Of a DNA stretch of 64,000 bases, positions 37,168 through 46,577 are shown piece after piece (the stretch's first letter is position 1; each line of letters starts with the position of its first letter). The position numbers and the translations under genes are program-made. Below the pieces are notes generated by a model. That model was not told the DNA's origin. It saw only the letters and a list, made by a program, of their open reading frames with translations, and ran no database searches. This stretch comes from Alphaproteobacteria bacterium (lineage in GTDB: Bacteria; Pseudomonadota; Alphaproteobacteria; Rhodobacterales; Rhodobacteraceae). The DNA is taken from NCBI GenBank assembly GCA_030424865.1, contig JAUHVR010000006.1, positions 155,837 to 219,836 of the forward strand, given 5' to 3'.

Positions 37168-40107
37168 ATGGCATATCAGGCGCGGGGGAGGGACCCCCTT
37201 TTCGACAACAACATGCAAGTGGCCATCGAACGGCGCGGGACCGAGCTGATCGGGATCGGGCTGATTGCCCTGGGGCTTGTTCTGGCCGCCATCATCGCCT
37301 CGTATTCACCCGAGGATCCGGGCTGGCTCAGTTCGACCGACGCGCCTGTCAGCAATATTTTTGGTCAATACGGCGCGATCACCGCTGCCGGGCTGTTCAC
37401 CATCGTGGGTCTGGGCAGCTGGTCCGTGGTCGCCGTGCTGGTCGCCTGGGGCGCGCGCCTTGTGCTGCACAAGGGCGAAGACCGCGCGATGGGATGCCTT
37501 GTCTTTGCGCCGATCTGGATCTTTGTCTCGTCGATCTATGCGGCGGGTCTGCCGGTCGCCGAAGGCTGGGCGCTGAACTTTGGCCTGGGTGGGCATTTTG
37601 GCGACATGGCGCTGGGCTTCCTGCTCAGCACCCTGCCGGTCGGATCGGCCTTTGGCGTCAACATGATCATGCTGGGCCTCGGCATTGTCTTTGTCGTTCT
37701 GGGCGTCTTTGTTCTGGGCTTTACCCTGTCGGAAATCCTGCGCCTGGGGCGCTTCCTTATCATCGGGATCATCATGGTCTATGCCACGCTGATGACGCTT
37801 TTGGGCCGTGGTGCGCGCGGGGCGGTGCATGCCGCGTCTGTCATGCAGGAACGCAATGCCGCGCGGCGCGAAGAACAGCAGCGCAAGCGCGATGAGGCGA
37901 CGCAGTTCTACACCAGTGACACCGGCGAATTGAACGAGGCGGACAGCCTGCTGGAAGATCTGCCCGCCGCGCCAACACTGGTGGCCGAACGCCCCGTCGA
38001 GGCACCCAAGCAGGGATTGCGGTCCCTGATGCCGACGCTAATCCGCCGTCCCGAGCCGCTGCCGGAACCCGAGCTGATCGAATCCGAAGGCCCCGAGCTG
38101 GACGATCTGCCCCCGGGCGAAGACCGCATCAAGGCGCGGATTTCGCAGGCCGTGCGGGCGCGTGTCGAGAAAGATCCCTCGTTGCGCGCCGAGCCGCCAA
38201 AGCCCCTGACCAAGGGGCGGGGGCACGGGCCGAAGCCGCTGATGGCCGACACCACGCCGCGCCAGCCCACGCTGCCGCCGGAACCGCCGCTGACCGCGCG
38301 GGCGGCGGAAACGCCTGTCCCCCAGGCCCCTCTGGTTGCGCCGGTCGAAACGCCGCGCGTCGTCCCGCCGGCCCCGGTCTTTCCGCCCGCCGATCTGGAT
38401 GTCTATGTCGACGACGACGTGACCCATTTCGAGGCCTTCCCCGACCCGATCCCCGCCGCGCCGCAGCCCAAGGTCGCCATTCCGACCATGCCGCAGAAAA
38501 AGGTGGTGCAGCAGCCTGATCGCAAACCCCTGCAACCCTCGCGCCGGGCCAAGGCCGAGGCGCAGCCGCAGCTGGCCTTTGACGAGGCGGATGCCGAGTT
38601 TGAACTGCCGCCGCTGAACCTGTTGATGAGCCCCGACAGCATCGAGCGTCACATCCTGAGTGACGAAGCGCTGGAAGAAAACGCGCGGATGCTGGAAAAC
38701 GTACTGGATGACTATGGCGTCAAGGGCGAGATCGTCAGCGTGCGTCCCGGCCCGGTGGTTACCATGTATGAGCTGGAACCCGCGCCGGGTCTGAAAGCCA
38801 GCCGCGTGATCGGCCTGTCGGACGATATCGCGCGCTCGATGTCGGCGCTGTCGGCCCGTGTCAGCACGGTGCCCGGCCGTTCGGTCATCGGCATCGAACT
38901 GCCCAACGACAACCGCGAAATGGTCGCGCTGCGCGAAATCCTGTCGAGCCGCGATTACGACGACGTCAAGCACAAGCTGCCGCTGGCGCTGGGCAAGGAC
39001 ATCGGTGGGTCGGCCATGGTGGCGAACCTGGCCAAGATGCCTCACCTGCTGATCGCGGGGACCACGGGGTCGGGTAAGTCTGTGGCGATCAACACCATGA
39101 TCCTGTCGCTGCTTTACAAGCTGACGCCCGATGAATGCCGTCTGATCATGATCGACCCCAAGATGCTGGAACTCTCTGTCTATGACGGCATCCCGCACCT
39201 GCTGTCGCCCGTTGTGACCGACCCGAAAAAGGCCGTGGTCGCTCTGAAATGGGTCGTGGGCGAGATGGAGGAACGCTATCGCAAGATGTCCAAGATGGGC
39301 GTGCGCAACATCGACGGCTACAACAGCCGGGTCGAGGATGCGCTGTCCAAGGGCGAGATGTTCAGCCGCACGGTCCAGACCGGCTTTGACGACGACACCG
39401 GCGAACCTGTGTTCGAGACCGAAGAGTTCGAGCCCAAGAAGATGCCCTATATCGTCGTCATCGTTGACGAGATGGCCGACCTGATGATGGTCGCGGGCAA
39501 GGAAATCGAGGCTTGCATTCAGCGTCTGGCGCAGATGGCGCGTGCCTCGGGCATTCACCTTGTCATGGCGACGCAGCGGCCCTCGGTGGACGTGATCACC
39601 GGCACGATCAAGGCCAACTTCCCTACTCGGATTTCCTTCCAGGTGACCTCGAAAATCGACTCGCGCACCATTCTGGGCGAGATGGGCGCCGAGCAGCTTT
39701 TGGGCATGGGCGACATGCTTTACATGGCCGGTGGCTCCAAGATCACCCGTTGCCACGCGCCCTTTGTCAGCGACGAAGAGGTCGAGGAAATCGTCAACCA
39801 TCTCAAGGCCTTTGGCCCGCCTGACTATGTCGGCGGCGTGGTCGATGGCCCGGACGATGACAAAGCCGACAACATCGATGCGGTGTTGGGCCTGGGTGGC
39901 AACACCGACGGCGAAGACGCGCTTTACGATCAGGCCGTGGCCATCGTGATCCGCGACCGCAAGTGTTCGACCTCGTACATCCAGCGCAAGCTGGCCATCG
40001 GCTACAACAAGGCGGCACGTCTGGTTGAGCAGATGGAGGACGAAGGCGTCGTCTCGGCCGCGAACCATGTTGGCAAACGCGAGATTCTGGTTCCCGAGCA
40101 GCAATAA
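37168..40107 (+). CDS. ftsK: DNA translocase FtsK
   Basis: Divisome-anchored motor that pumps chromosome termini through the septum. The 979-aa product has four to five membrane helices (about residues 25-205), a Pro/Glu-rich linker (to about 480), then the alpha/beta motor with Walker [10 protein letters not shown] near residue 632 and Walker [13 protein letters not shown]. The C-terminal winged-helix gamma domain ([21 protein letters not shown]), which reads KOPS sites, is complete. Confidence 0.97.
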   Translation: MAYQARGRDPLFDNNMQVAIERRGTELIGIGLIALGLVLAAIIASYSPEDPGWLSSTDAPVSNIFGQYGAITAAGLFTIVGLGSWSVVAVLVAWGARLVLHKGEDRAMGCLVFAPIWIFVSSIYAAGLPVAEGWALNFGLGGHFGDMALGFLLSTLPVGSAFGVNMIMLGLGIVFVVLGVFVLGFTLSEILRLGRFLIIGIIMVYATLMTLLGRGARGAVHAASVMQERNAARREEQQRKRDEATQFYTSDTGELNEADSLLEDLPAAPTLVAERPVEAPKQGLRSLMPTLIRRPEPLPEPELIESEGPELDDLPPGEDRIKARISQAVRARVEKDPSLRAEPPKPLTKGRGHGPKPLMADTTPRQPTLPPEPPLTARAAETPVPQAPLVAPVETPRVVPPAPVFPPADLDVYVDDDVTHFEAFPDPIPAAPQPKVAIPTMPQKKVVQQPDRKPLQPSRRAKAEAQPQLAFDEADAEFELPPLNLLMSPDSIERHILSDEALEENARMLENVLDDYGVKGEIVSVRPGPVVTMYELEPAPGLKASRVIGLSDDIARSMSALSARVSTVPGRSVIGIELPNDNREMVALREILSSRDYDDVKHKLPLALGKDIGGSAMVANLAKMPHLLIAGTTGSGKSVAINTMILSLLYKLTPDECRLIMIDPKMLELSVYDGIPHLLSPVVTDPKKAVVALKWVVGEMEERYRKMSKMGVRNIDGYNSRVEDALSKGEMFSRTVQTGFDDDTGEPVFETEEFEPKKMPYIVVIVDEMADLMMVAGKEIEACIQRLAQMARASGIHLVMATQRPSVDVITGTIKANFPTRISFQVTSKIDSRTILGEMGAEQLLGMGDMLYMAGGSKITRCHAPFVSDEEVEEIVNHLKAFGPPDYVGGVVDGPDDDKADNIDAVLGLGGNTDGEDALYDQAVAIVIRDRKCSTSYIQRKLAIGYNKAARLVEQMEDEGVVSAANHVGKREILVPEQQ

Positions 40108-40157
40108 GCCGCCAACGCGCATATTTTCCCCCGCCGTTTGTTCACGGCGGGGCTTAT

Positions 40158-40176
40158 AATGCGGTCAGAACGCATT
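40158..40176 (+). promoter_or_regulatory. Inverted repeat overlapping a TATAAT box upstream of lolA
   Basis: AATGCG/CGCATT (40158-40163 with 40171-40176, 7-nt spacer) overlaps the end of TATAAT at 40155-40160, just upstream of the lolA start at 40188. A GC-rich inverted repeat with no T-run lies just before it, between ftsK and the box. This looks like a promoter with an operator, but no good -35 was found. Confidence 0.35.
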
Positions 40177-40187
40177 AGGTTTCGAAC

Positions 40188-40778
40188 ATGAAAAAACAGT
40201 TTCTGATCTCTGCCCTCAGCGCCCTGGTTCTGGCAACACCTGCCTTTGCGGACAAGCTGTCGCTCAAGGAACTGTCGGGCTATATGACCGAGATGAAGAC
40301 GGCCGAGGCCTCGTTCACCCAGATCAACGACGATGGGTCGATCAGCACCGGCACCATTTCGATCAAGCGTCCCGGCAAGGCGCGGTTCGAATACAATCCG
40401 CCGGCGCAGGCACAGGTTCTGATCTCGGCCGGGACCATCGCGATCTATGACCTGAAACTGAATACGCCGCCCGAGCTTTACGCCTTGAACCGCACGCCGC
40501 TGAAGCTGATCCTGGCGCGGAACGTGGATTTTGAAACAGACGACATGGTCACGGGCCACAGTTTTGACGGCACGGCCACCACAGTGCGTGCGCAGGATCC
40601 GTCGAACCCCGACCTGGGATGGATCGACCTGGTCTTTACCGCGAACCCCATCGAACTGCGCCAATGGGTTGTGACCGACGATGCCGGAAGCGAGACGACC
40701 ATCATCCTTGGCGGTCTGGAGACCGGGCTCGATCTGTCAAACAAGCTGTTCACGATCGAGACGCTGACAGGCGACTAG
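40188..40778 (+). CDS. lolA: Outer-membrane lipoprotein carrier LolA
   Basis: 196-aa periplasmic chaperone that ferries lipoproteins from LolCDE to the outer membrane. A signal peptide (residues 1-21, ending AFA) is followed by the LolA/LolB beta fold; ASFTQINDDGSISTGTISIK and KRPGKARFEYNPP are family blocks. Spacing after ftsK (81 bp) and the conserved ftsK-lolA order support the name. Convergent with the transglycosylase lipoprotein gene (4-nt overlap). Confidence 0.92.
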   Translation: MKKQFLISALSALVLATPAFADKLSLKELSGYMTEMKTAEASFTQINDDGSISTGTISIKRPGKARFEYNPPAQAQVLISAGTIAIYDLKLNTPPELYALNRTPLKLILARNVDFETDDMVTGHSFDGTATTVRAQDPSNPDLGWIDLVFTANPIELRQWVVTDDAGSETTIILGGLETGLDLSNKLFTIETLTGD

Positions 40779-41368
40779 CGTCTCGCCGCCCGGCAATTGG
40801 CCAGCTGCGCTTCGTAGACCTCGGCGCGTTGGTCGACTTCGCCCGCAATCCGCATCAGCCAGCTTTTCGATCGATAGCTGCCACGCGCAAAACCAGTGTG
40901 CCCTTCGTGATAGGCCAGGTACTGGTTCCGGGTATCCGTCATCGCCACCCCATTCCGTTCATTGGTGGTCGTCATGTACCACCCCATGAAATCGGTGGCG
41001 TCCCGGATATCGTTGCGCCGCGCGCCGCGACGACCGGTGTCCTGACGGTATTCGTCCCACGTCGCATCCAACGCTTGTGCATAGCCAAAGGCTGAGCTTT
41101 GACGCCCCATCGGGATGACGCCCAGCCGATAGCGCAACGGGGTCCGCGCGTCGGACTTGAATTTGCTTTCCTGGTAGATGGTCGCCATCTGCACGTGCAT
41201 CGGCACGCCCCAACGGCGCTCGGTCGCGCGGAAGGCACGGGCATAATGCGGGCGCTCTCGGAGGATCGAACAGGCGTTGTCCAGGTCACGGGGCGCAGTA
41301 TTGCTGCCGCCGCCACCGCAGGACGCCGCCAAGAGAACAATCAGGAAAGCGCGAAGAGTGCTGCTCAT
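40775..41368 (-). CDS. Transglycosylase SLT-domain lipoprotein
   Basis: 197-aa protein with a lipoprotein signal (AASC lipobox, Cys17) followed by a Gly-rich linker and an SLT-like domain. MATIYQESKFKSDARTP carries the probable catalytic Glu; FGYAQALDATWDEY is the second family motif. Likely an outer-membrane-anchored peptidoglycan lyase. It has its own upstream region, shared with divergent hspQ. Confidence 0.85.
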   Translation of the reverse strand: MSSTLRAFLIVLLAASCGGGGSNTAPRDLDNACSILRERPHYARAFRATERRWGVPMHVQMATIYQESKFKSDARTPLRYRLGVIPMGRQSSAFGYAQALDATWDEYRQDTGRRGARRNDIRDATDFMGWYMTTTNERNGVAMTDTRNQYLAYHEGHTGFARGSYRSKSWLMRIAGEVDQRAEVYEAQLANCRAARR

Positions 41369-41561
41369 TTGCCTCTCGCTTTTTTGCTTTTTCGTTGCTT
41401 CCTACAGTATCCGATTGCGCGTCCTGTGGAAATCACGTTTTTCGCAGGATGCGGCGGGCTGGCGAAAAAGTGAGTCGCTGAATTGTGTTCAGAATTCGGC
41501 GCTAAATCTGCGAATTTTAGTGGTTTTGTCGACGCCGACCACAAGACACAGTCTGTTTCCC

Positions 41562-41585
41562 GTCCAATCAAGTCAAAAATTGGAC
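41562..41585. promoter_or_regulatory. Inverted repeat upstream of hspQ
   Basis: GTCCAAT/ATTGGAC (41562-41568 with 41579-41585) separated by 10 nt, in the 260-bp region between the divergent transglycosylase and hspQ genes, 44 bp before the hspQ start. It could be an operator or an RNA hairpin in the hspQ leader. The regulator is unknown. Confidence 0.35.
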
Positions 41586-41628
41586 AGTCCCCCCCGGAAA
41601 GGTCTAAAACGGCTGAAAGAGGTTTACC

Positions 41629-41955
41629 ATGTTGACCAATCGCGCCAAGTACCACCTCGGACAGGTTGTCCGCCACCGCAAGCACCCCTTTCGGGGGGTC
41701 GTCTTTGACGTCGATCCGCAGTTTGCAAACACCGAAGAATGGTATCAGGCCATTCCCGAGGACAGCCGTCCGCGCAAGGAGCAGCCGTTTTACCACCTGC
41801 TGGCGGAAAACGACCAAAGCTTCTATGTCGCTTACGTTTCGGAACAGAACCTTGTTGCCGATTACTCGGGTGAGCCAGTGGATCATCCCGACATTCCCGA
41901 CCTGTTCGGCGCTTTCCACGATGGCAGCTACGAGCTGCATTTCCAGCTGAACTGA
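41629..41955 (+). CDS. hspQ: Heat-shock protein HspQ (hemimethylated-DNA-binding family)
   Basis: 108-aa protein of the YccV/HspQ family; KYHLGQVVRHRKHPFRGVVF and NTEEWYQAIPEDSRPRKEQP are diagnostic. In E. coli HspQ is an adaptor/enhancer for Lon and promotes DnaA turnover. AGAGG lies upstream of the ATG. Followed by a strong terminator, so monocistronic. Confidence 0.95.
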   Translation: MLTNRAKYHLGQVVRHRKHPFRGVVFDVDPQFANTEEWYQAIPEDSRPRKEQPFYHLLAENDQSFYVAYVSEQNLVADYSGEPVDHPDIPDLFGAFHDGSYELHFQLN

Positions 41956-41978
41956 GGTCTGCCAAATCCAGGTGGATG

Positions 41979-42003
41979 ACGCCCCGGACTCCGGGGCGTT
42001 TTG
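41979..42003 (+). terminator. Rho-independent terminator of hspQ
   Basis: Perfect 9-bp stem ACGCCCCGG/CCGGGGCGT (41979-41987 with 41991-41999), 3-nt loop, leading into a TTTT run (41999-42002), 24 bp after the hspQ stop. Confidence 0.88.
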
Positions 42004-42006
42004 GTG

Positions 42007-43584
42007 TCAGTACCCCAAAGCGCAGCCGTCTTTGCGGGGGTCCGAGGCACCCTCCAGCACGCCGGTGTCGTGGATCTGGATCGCCTGGGCGCCGCCGATG
42101 GCCGAGTCTGGTGTGACGACACGGTGGCCCTTGTCGGCCAGTGCCTGCCGCACGGCGTCCGAGTATCCACGCTCGACCCGCGTGTCGCCCTTTTCATGAA
42201 AGCAGCGCGGCCCGTCGATGGCGCTTTGCGGATCAAGACCAAAATCCGTGAGGTTGGACACAAACCTGGCGTGACCGTGGCTTTGGTACTGGCCGCCCAT
42301 GACCCCAAAGGGCATCACGACCCGCCCGTTGTTCCGCAACATGCCCGGAATGATCGTATGCATCGGGCGTTTGCCGCCCATCAGCTCGTTCGGGTGCCCG
42401 GGCTCCAACGAAAAGCCAGACCCGCGGTTGTGCATCAGGATGCCGAACTTGTCCGAAGCGATGCCCGAGCCAAAGGAGCGGAAGATCGAATAGATCAGCG
42501 ACACGGCCATCCGGTCGCGGTCCACCACGGTGATATAGATCGTGTCGCGGTGCACGGCCTCGGAAATCACCGTGGCGCTGGGCATGGCGCGGTTCGGGTC
42601 GACCAGCGCGGCCAGCTTCTCGGCGGTTTGCGGGTCCAGCATATGCGCCACCCGCGCGGCGTGGTCGGGATCGGCCACAAAGCGGTTGCGCGCGTCATAG
42701 GCCAGCTTTGCGCATTCGATCTCGATATGCGCGCGCTCGGCGCCAAAGGGGTCCATGTCGGCGATGCCGAAATGCTTGAGCATGTTCAGCAGCAGAATCG
42801 CTGCCGCACCCTGGCCATTTGGTGGATGTTCAAGCAGCTCCTTGCCGCCGTAGCTGCCGCTGAGCGGCGTGCCGGTCAGGTGGTTGACGTTGGCAAAGTC
42901 ATCCAGAGTGTGTACGCCGCCCGCAGCAGCGAGCGCGGATTGCATGTCCTCGGCCACTTCGCCGGTGTAAAAGGCATCTCGGCCCTGCGCCGCGATCCGG
43001 CGCAGCACCTCGGCGACGCCCTTGTGGCGGTGCAGAGTGCCGACCTTGGGCACGGCGCCGTTGTCCAGGAACCAGTCACGCGCCACGCCTTGCAGGTTGC
43101 CCTCGGCCTCGGCCCAGTCAAAGGCCACGCGCGGGGCGACCGGTACACCAGCTTCGGCATAGTGGATTGCGGGCGCGAGGATCGCGTCCAGACCGGTACG
43201 GCCCCAGCGTTCGGACATCGCGCAAAACGCATCAACTGCGCCGGGCAGGGTGACGGAATCGGCGCTTTCGGGCAGGACGGTCTTGTGGCCCTTTTCGCGC
43301 AACGCGGCACCGGTTGCCGCGGCGGGGGCCGCGCCCGAGCCGTTGACCGAGATCACGTCGTCTGAGCCCGCAGGCGAAATCAGCGCAAAGCAGTCGCCGC
43401 CAAGCCCGGTCATTTGCGGTTCGCACAGGCCCAGCACAACCGCGCCAGCAATGGCGGCGTCCATGGCATTGCCGCCGGCTTGCAAGGTCTGGATCGCCAC
43501 CAGGGCGCCCAGCGGGTGCGAGGTGGCGCAGACGCCATTTGTCGCCAAGACGGGCGAACGCCCGGGCAGATGAAAATCTCGCAT
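42007..43584 (-). CDS. ggt: Gamma-glutamyltransferase family protein
   Basis: 525-aa Ntn-hydrolase of glutathione/gamma-glutamyl turnover. AIQTLQAGGNAMDAAIAG and MTGLGGDCFALI are family N-terminal blocks. The autoprocessing nucleophile appears to be Thr348 in HRDTIYITVVD, and GGQYQSHGHARF is a C-terminal block. No signal peptide is seen, so it may be cytoplasmic (YwrD-like) rather than periplasmic. It has a plausible sigma-70 promoter directly upstream. Confidence 0.9.
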   Translation of the reverse strand: MRDFHLPGRSPVLATNGVCATSHPLGALVAIQTLQAGGNAMDAAIAGAVVLGLCEPQMTGLGGDCFALISPAGSDDVISVNGSGAAPAAATGAALREKGHKTVLPESADSVTLPGAVDAFCAMSERWGRTGLDAILAPAIHYAEAGVPVAPRVAFDWAEAEGNLQGVARDWFLDNGAVPKVGTLHRHKGVAEVLRRIAAQGRDAFYTGEVAEDMQSALAAAGGVHTLDDFANVNHLTGTPLSGSYGGKELLEHPPNGQGAAAILLLNMLKHFGIADMDPFGAERAHIEIECAKLAYDARNRFVADPDHAARVAHMLDPQTAEKLAALVDPNRAMPSATVISEAVHRDTIYITVVDRDRMAVSLIYSIFRSFGSGIASDKFGILMHNRGSGFSLEPGHPNELMGGKRPMHTIIPGMLRNNGRVVMPFGVMGGQYQSHGHARFVSNLTDFGLDPQSAIDGPRCFHEKGDTRVERGYSDAVRQALADKGHRVVTPDSAIGGAQAIQIHDTGVLEGASDPRKDGCALGY

Positions 43585-44009
43585 GCCGTCTTCCTTTGCC
43601 TGTTTCTCGCGACAATAGGGGGCCGCGCGGCAAGGTCAACGTGTCAGGGAATTTTGGGGGAAGTGCCTCGGCGCCGCGCACTGGGTGGGGGCTGTTAAGG
43701 CGCGGCGCCGAGGGAAGCCATATGCAGCTACAGGGACAGGTATGACGTTGCTTTCTGACAGCAATGAGATGGGATTCTGGCAAGTTTGGGGTTTTTTGCG
43801 GATCGGGACACAGGCGGCCAACAGCGCGTGTCCCGCGCGGCCCCAGGGTGTGGCGTGGTGGTGGAAAAGTTCGAATTATTTCAGTATTTTGTGATGTACA
43901 TGCGCTGGTCGTCCATACGGGACGTGCCGGCCCTGCGCTTACCGTTCATCCCAAGGCATTGTGGCATATCGCTTTTGGGTTCGGACCGCTCGGGGATGCC
44001 GTTTCGCGC
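43585..44009. other. 425-bp region without a convincing gene
   Basis: The region between the ggt start and the end of the anti-sigma-like gene holds the ggt promoter at its left edge. Its rightward frames (for example 43685-43894, 69 codons) lack a good ribosome site and show no recognisable family. No hairpin-plus-T-run or tRNA fold was seen. Confidence 0.5.
43612..43639 (-). promoter_or_regulatory. ggt: Predicted sigma-70 promoter of ggt
   Basis: On the minus strand, TTGACC (43634-43639) is followed after 16 bp by TATTGT (43612-43617), placing the start about 20 bp before the ggt ATG at 43584. Confidence 0.4.
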
Positions 44010-44492
44010 CTAGGTTGCATCAAGCGTGATCTGCAGGCGGTTCGTATCCTCTTTCCGCTGATAGGTCAGCGTTGACGCACAGTCGTGGATGACCTGCCAG
44101 CCCCATCCCCCTTCCGGCAAGTCAGCCTGGTCCAGCAAATTGGGCGGGGGGGACGGACGTTTCGGGGGCACTTCGCCGCCAGGCATTTCGTGCCCATTGT
44201 CCGTGACAGTCAAGGTCATGCCAGATCCGGTCAGGGCAAGTCCGACCAGGATCAGCCCGTTGTCGGTTTCGGCATAGGCGTGTTCGACGACGTTGTTCAA
44301 AACTTCGGCCAGGACCAGCTCGGCTGTGATCCTGTCATCGGAATTGACCCCAAAGTCGCACATCGCCTTTGTCGCTTTTGAGAGGACTCGGCGCACCTCA
44401 TGCGGGGTGCTGGACAGTTGCCAGCTGAACTGCGATGCGGTCGCGCGCGCGGCGGGATCTGCTGCGACCTGTGGCATCGGATCATTCACCAT
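44010..44492 (-). CDS. ATP-binding anti-sigma-factor-like protein (RsbW/SpoIIAB type)
   Basis: 160-aa GHKL-fold protein. LAEVLNNVVEHAYAE is the N box, and TVTDNGHEMP plus GGWGWQVIHDC supply the G1/G2-like motifs that bind ATP. Such proteins phosphorylate STAS antagonists and bind sigma factors or other partners. It overlaps the upstream STAS gene by 11 nt, so the pair is a partner-switching module. No sigma factor or phosphatase gene is adjacent. Confidence 0.88.
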   Translation of the reverse strand: MVNDPMPQVAADPAARATASQFSWQLSSTPHEVRRVLSKATKAMCDFGVNSDDRITAELVLAEVLNNVVEHAYAETDNGLILVGLALTGSGMTLTVTDNGHEMPGGEVPPKRPSPPPNLLDQADLPEGGWGWQVIHDCASTLTYQRKEDTNRLQITLDAT

Positions 44493-44820
44493 GCGCGGCG
44501 ATTGCCGCCGCCGGCGTTTCGTGAATTCTAAAGGCCATGTCCATGCGCGTCAGGCGGAACACCTTGTCGACAGCAGGCGATAGGCCAGACAGTGCAAGCG
44601 ATTGGTCCCCGTCCAGTTGCTTGAGCGAGGCGACGATGGCACCAAGGCCACTGGAATCGATGAAGGCAACATCGCTGAGGTCCAGCACGAAGTGACCCGG
44701 CGCGTCCTTGGTTTGATCCCTCATCCGGTCCTTGAACTGAATCGCGACCGAGGCATCGATCCTCGCTTCGTCAACTTTCAGGACATGGACGCCACGTTCT
44801 TGGGTAGAAGTGATTTGCAT
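44482..44820 (-). CDS. STAS-domain anti-sigma factor antagonist
   Basis: 112-aa single STAS domain. FVLDLSDVAFIDSSGLGAIV contains the conserved Asp-Ser-Ser site, with Ser56 or Ser57 as the probable phosphorylation target. The ATG at 44820 (MQITSTQERG) is used rather than an upstream in-frame start at 44934. Coupled to the ATP-binding partner gene; divergent from the thiolase gene. Confidence 0.9.
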   Translation of the reverse strand: MQITSTQERGVHVLKVDEARIDASVAIQFKDRMRDQTKDAPGHFVLDLSDVAFIDSSGLGAIVASLKQLDGDQSLALSGLSPAVDKVFRLTRMDMAFRIHETPAAAIAAHGE

Positions 44821-44914
44821 GGACTGACACCCTGTTAAAGTGATTGCCAAAGACGCTAGTCGGCAATGCTTACCAATTGGTGACCGGCGTCGATTTTTGG
44901 GAGAGAGGAAAAGA

Positions 44915-46081
44915 ATGTCCGAAGTGGTGATCACAGGCGCGGCACGGACTGCGATGGGTGGGTTTCAAGGTGCGTTCGATGGCGTTCCTGCGGCGGATCT
45001 GGGTGGCGCTGCGATCCGCGCGGCGCTGGATCAGGCAGGTGCGCCAGCGGTGGACGAAGTCCTGATGGGCTGTGTCCTGCCCGCGGGGCAAGGTCAGGCC
45101 CCTGCGCGACAGGCGGGCTTTGCCGCCGGGCTGGGCGAAGAGGTGCCTGCCACCACGTTGAACAAGATGTGCGGTTCCGGCATGAAGGCCGCAATGATGG
45201 GGTTCGACCAGCTGGCGCTGGGGCAGGCCGACACCATCGTCGCCGGCGGCATGGAAAGCATGACAAACGCCCCGTACCTGTTGCCCAAGATGCGCGGGGG
45301 CGCGCGGATCGGTCATGGACAAGTCATCGACCACATGTTCCTTGATGGACTGGAAGACGCCTATGACAAGGGCCGCTTGATGGGCACCTTTGCCGAGGAT
45401 TGCGCCGAGGCCTATCAATTCACCCGCGAAGCTCAGGACGACTATGCGCTGACCTCGTTGTCGAACGCTCTGGCCGCGCAAAAGGCGGGCGCCTTTGACC
45501 AAGAGATCGCGGCCTTCGATGTCGTCTCGCGCCGCGGGTCGGTTGTCATTTCCGAGGACGAACAGCCCGGAAACGCGCGGCCCGACAAGATCCCCAACCT
45601 GAAGCCCGCGTTCCGCAAGGACGGCACCGTGACGGCGGCCAACAGCTCGTCGATCTCGGACGGGGCGGCGGCGCTGGTGCTGAGCCGGGCCGAGGTCGCC
45701 ACCTCGGCTCCGCGCGCGCGCATTCTGGGGCATGCCAGCCACGCGCAGGCGCCCGGACTGTTCACGACTGCCCCGGTTCCGGCCGCGCGAAAGCTCTTGG
45801 ACCGGATCGGCTGGTCCGTCTCGGATGTCGACCTTTGGGAGGTGAACGAGGCCTTTGCGGTCGTTCCGATGGCCTTCATGCATGAAATGGGCCTGCCCCG
45901 TGACATCGTGAACGTGAACGGCGGTGCTTGCGCGTTGGGGCATCCGATTGGCGCGTCGGGGGCCCGGATCATTGTGACGCTGTTGAATGCCCTGAAAACA
46001 CGCGGGTTGAAACGCGGGGTCGCGGCGATCTGCATTGGCGGCGGCGAAGGCACGGCGATCGCAATCGAGCGGATCACCTGA
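44915..46081 (+). CDS. Acetyl-CoA C-acyltransferase (thiolase)
   Basis: 388-aa thiolase. The nucleophilic Cys86 lies in LNKMCGSGMKA; the His block is GACALGHPIGASGARI, and the second Cys lies in AICIGGGEGTA. Whether it is biosynthetic (acetoacetyl-CoA) or degradative is unclear. The ATG at 44915 has a GAGAGGAA site upstream. The methionine sulfoxide reductase gene starts on the very next base after its stop. Confidence 0.94.
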   Translation: MSEVVITGAARTAMGGFQGAFDGVPAADLGGAAIRAALDQAGAPAVDEVLMGCVLPAGQGQAPARQAGFAAGLGEEVPATTLNKMCGSGMKAAMMGFDQLALGQADTIVAGGMESMTNAPYLLPKMRGGARIGHGQVIDHMFLDGLEDAYDKGRLMGTFAEDCAEAYQFTREAQDDYALTSLSNALAAQKAGAFDQEIAAFDVVSRRGSVVISEDEQPGNARPDKIPNLKPAFRKDGTVTAANSSSISDGAAALVLSRAEVATSAPRARILGHASHAQAPGLFTTAPVPAARKLLDRIGWSVSDVDLWEVNEAFAVVPMAFMHEMGLPRDIVNVNGGACALGHPIGASGARIIVTLLNALKTRGLKRGVAAICIGGGEGTAIAIERIT

Positions 46082-46546
46082 ATGACCAGACGCGTCGACT
46101 ATGACGATCTGCGTGCTGTTCTGGCAGCGCTGACCGAGGGCGAGACCGACACGGTCTCGCTCATGGCGACAGTGGCCTGCGAGGTTCATCACGCGGATGA
46201 CCGGTTCGATTGGACGGGGTTCTACCGCGTTGTTGCGCCCGAGCTTTTGAAGATCGGGCCCTACCAGGGGGGGCATGGCTGCCTTGTGATCCCGTTTTCG
46301 CGGGGGGTCTGCGGCGCGGCTGCCCGGACCGGCGACGTGCAGCTGGTCGACGATGTCGAAGCCTTTCCCGGGCATATTGCCTGCTCGTCCTCGACCCGGT
46401 CGGAACTGGTGCTTCCGGTCCGGAACGGGGCAGGGCGGCTGTTGGGCGTCTTTGACATCGACAGCGATCTGCCGGGGGCCTTTGCCGCCGAAGACGCGCA
46501 GGCCCTGTCCGGAATTCTGTCCGACGTGTTCTCGACCGCAGACTAG
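46082..46546 (+). CDS. Free methionine-(R)-sulfoxide reductase (GAF-domain fRMsr)
   Basis: 154-aa GAF-fold enzyme that reduces free Met-R-sulfoxide using thioredoxin. All three redox cysteines are present at residues 67, 77 and 101, with the same spacing as E. coli YebR/MsrC, in GPYQGGHGCLVIPFSRGVCG and HIACSSSTRSELVLPV. Adjacent to and co-directional with the thiolase gene. Confidence 0.92.
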   Translation: MTRRVDYDDLRAVLAALTEGETDTVSLMATVACEVHHADDRFDWTGFYRVVAPELLKIGPYQGGHGCLVIPFSRGVCGAAARTGDVQLVDDVEAFPGHIACSSSTRSELVLPVRNGAGRLLGVFDIDSDLPGAFAAEDAQALSGILSDVFSTAD

Positions 46547-46577
46547 TCGCTCTTCCTGCTGCAGGCGGGGCGACACA

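Noticed and set aside
38038..40122. 694-codon open frame on the minus strand
   Set aside because: Antisense shadow of ftsK; His/Arg/Gln-rich translation without a domain.
43685..43894. Possible 69-codon gene upstream of ggt
   Set aside because: Weak ribosome site, no signal or domain, odd composition.
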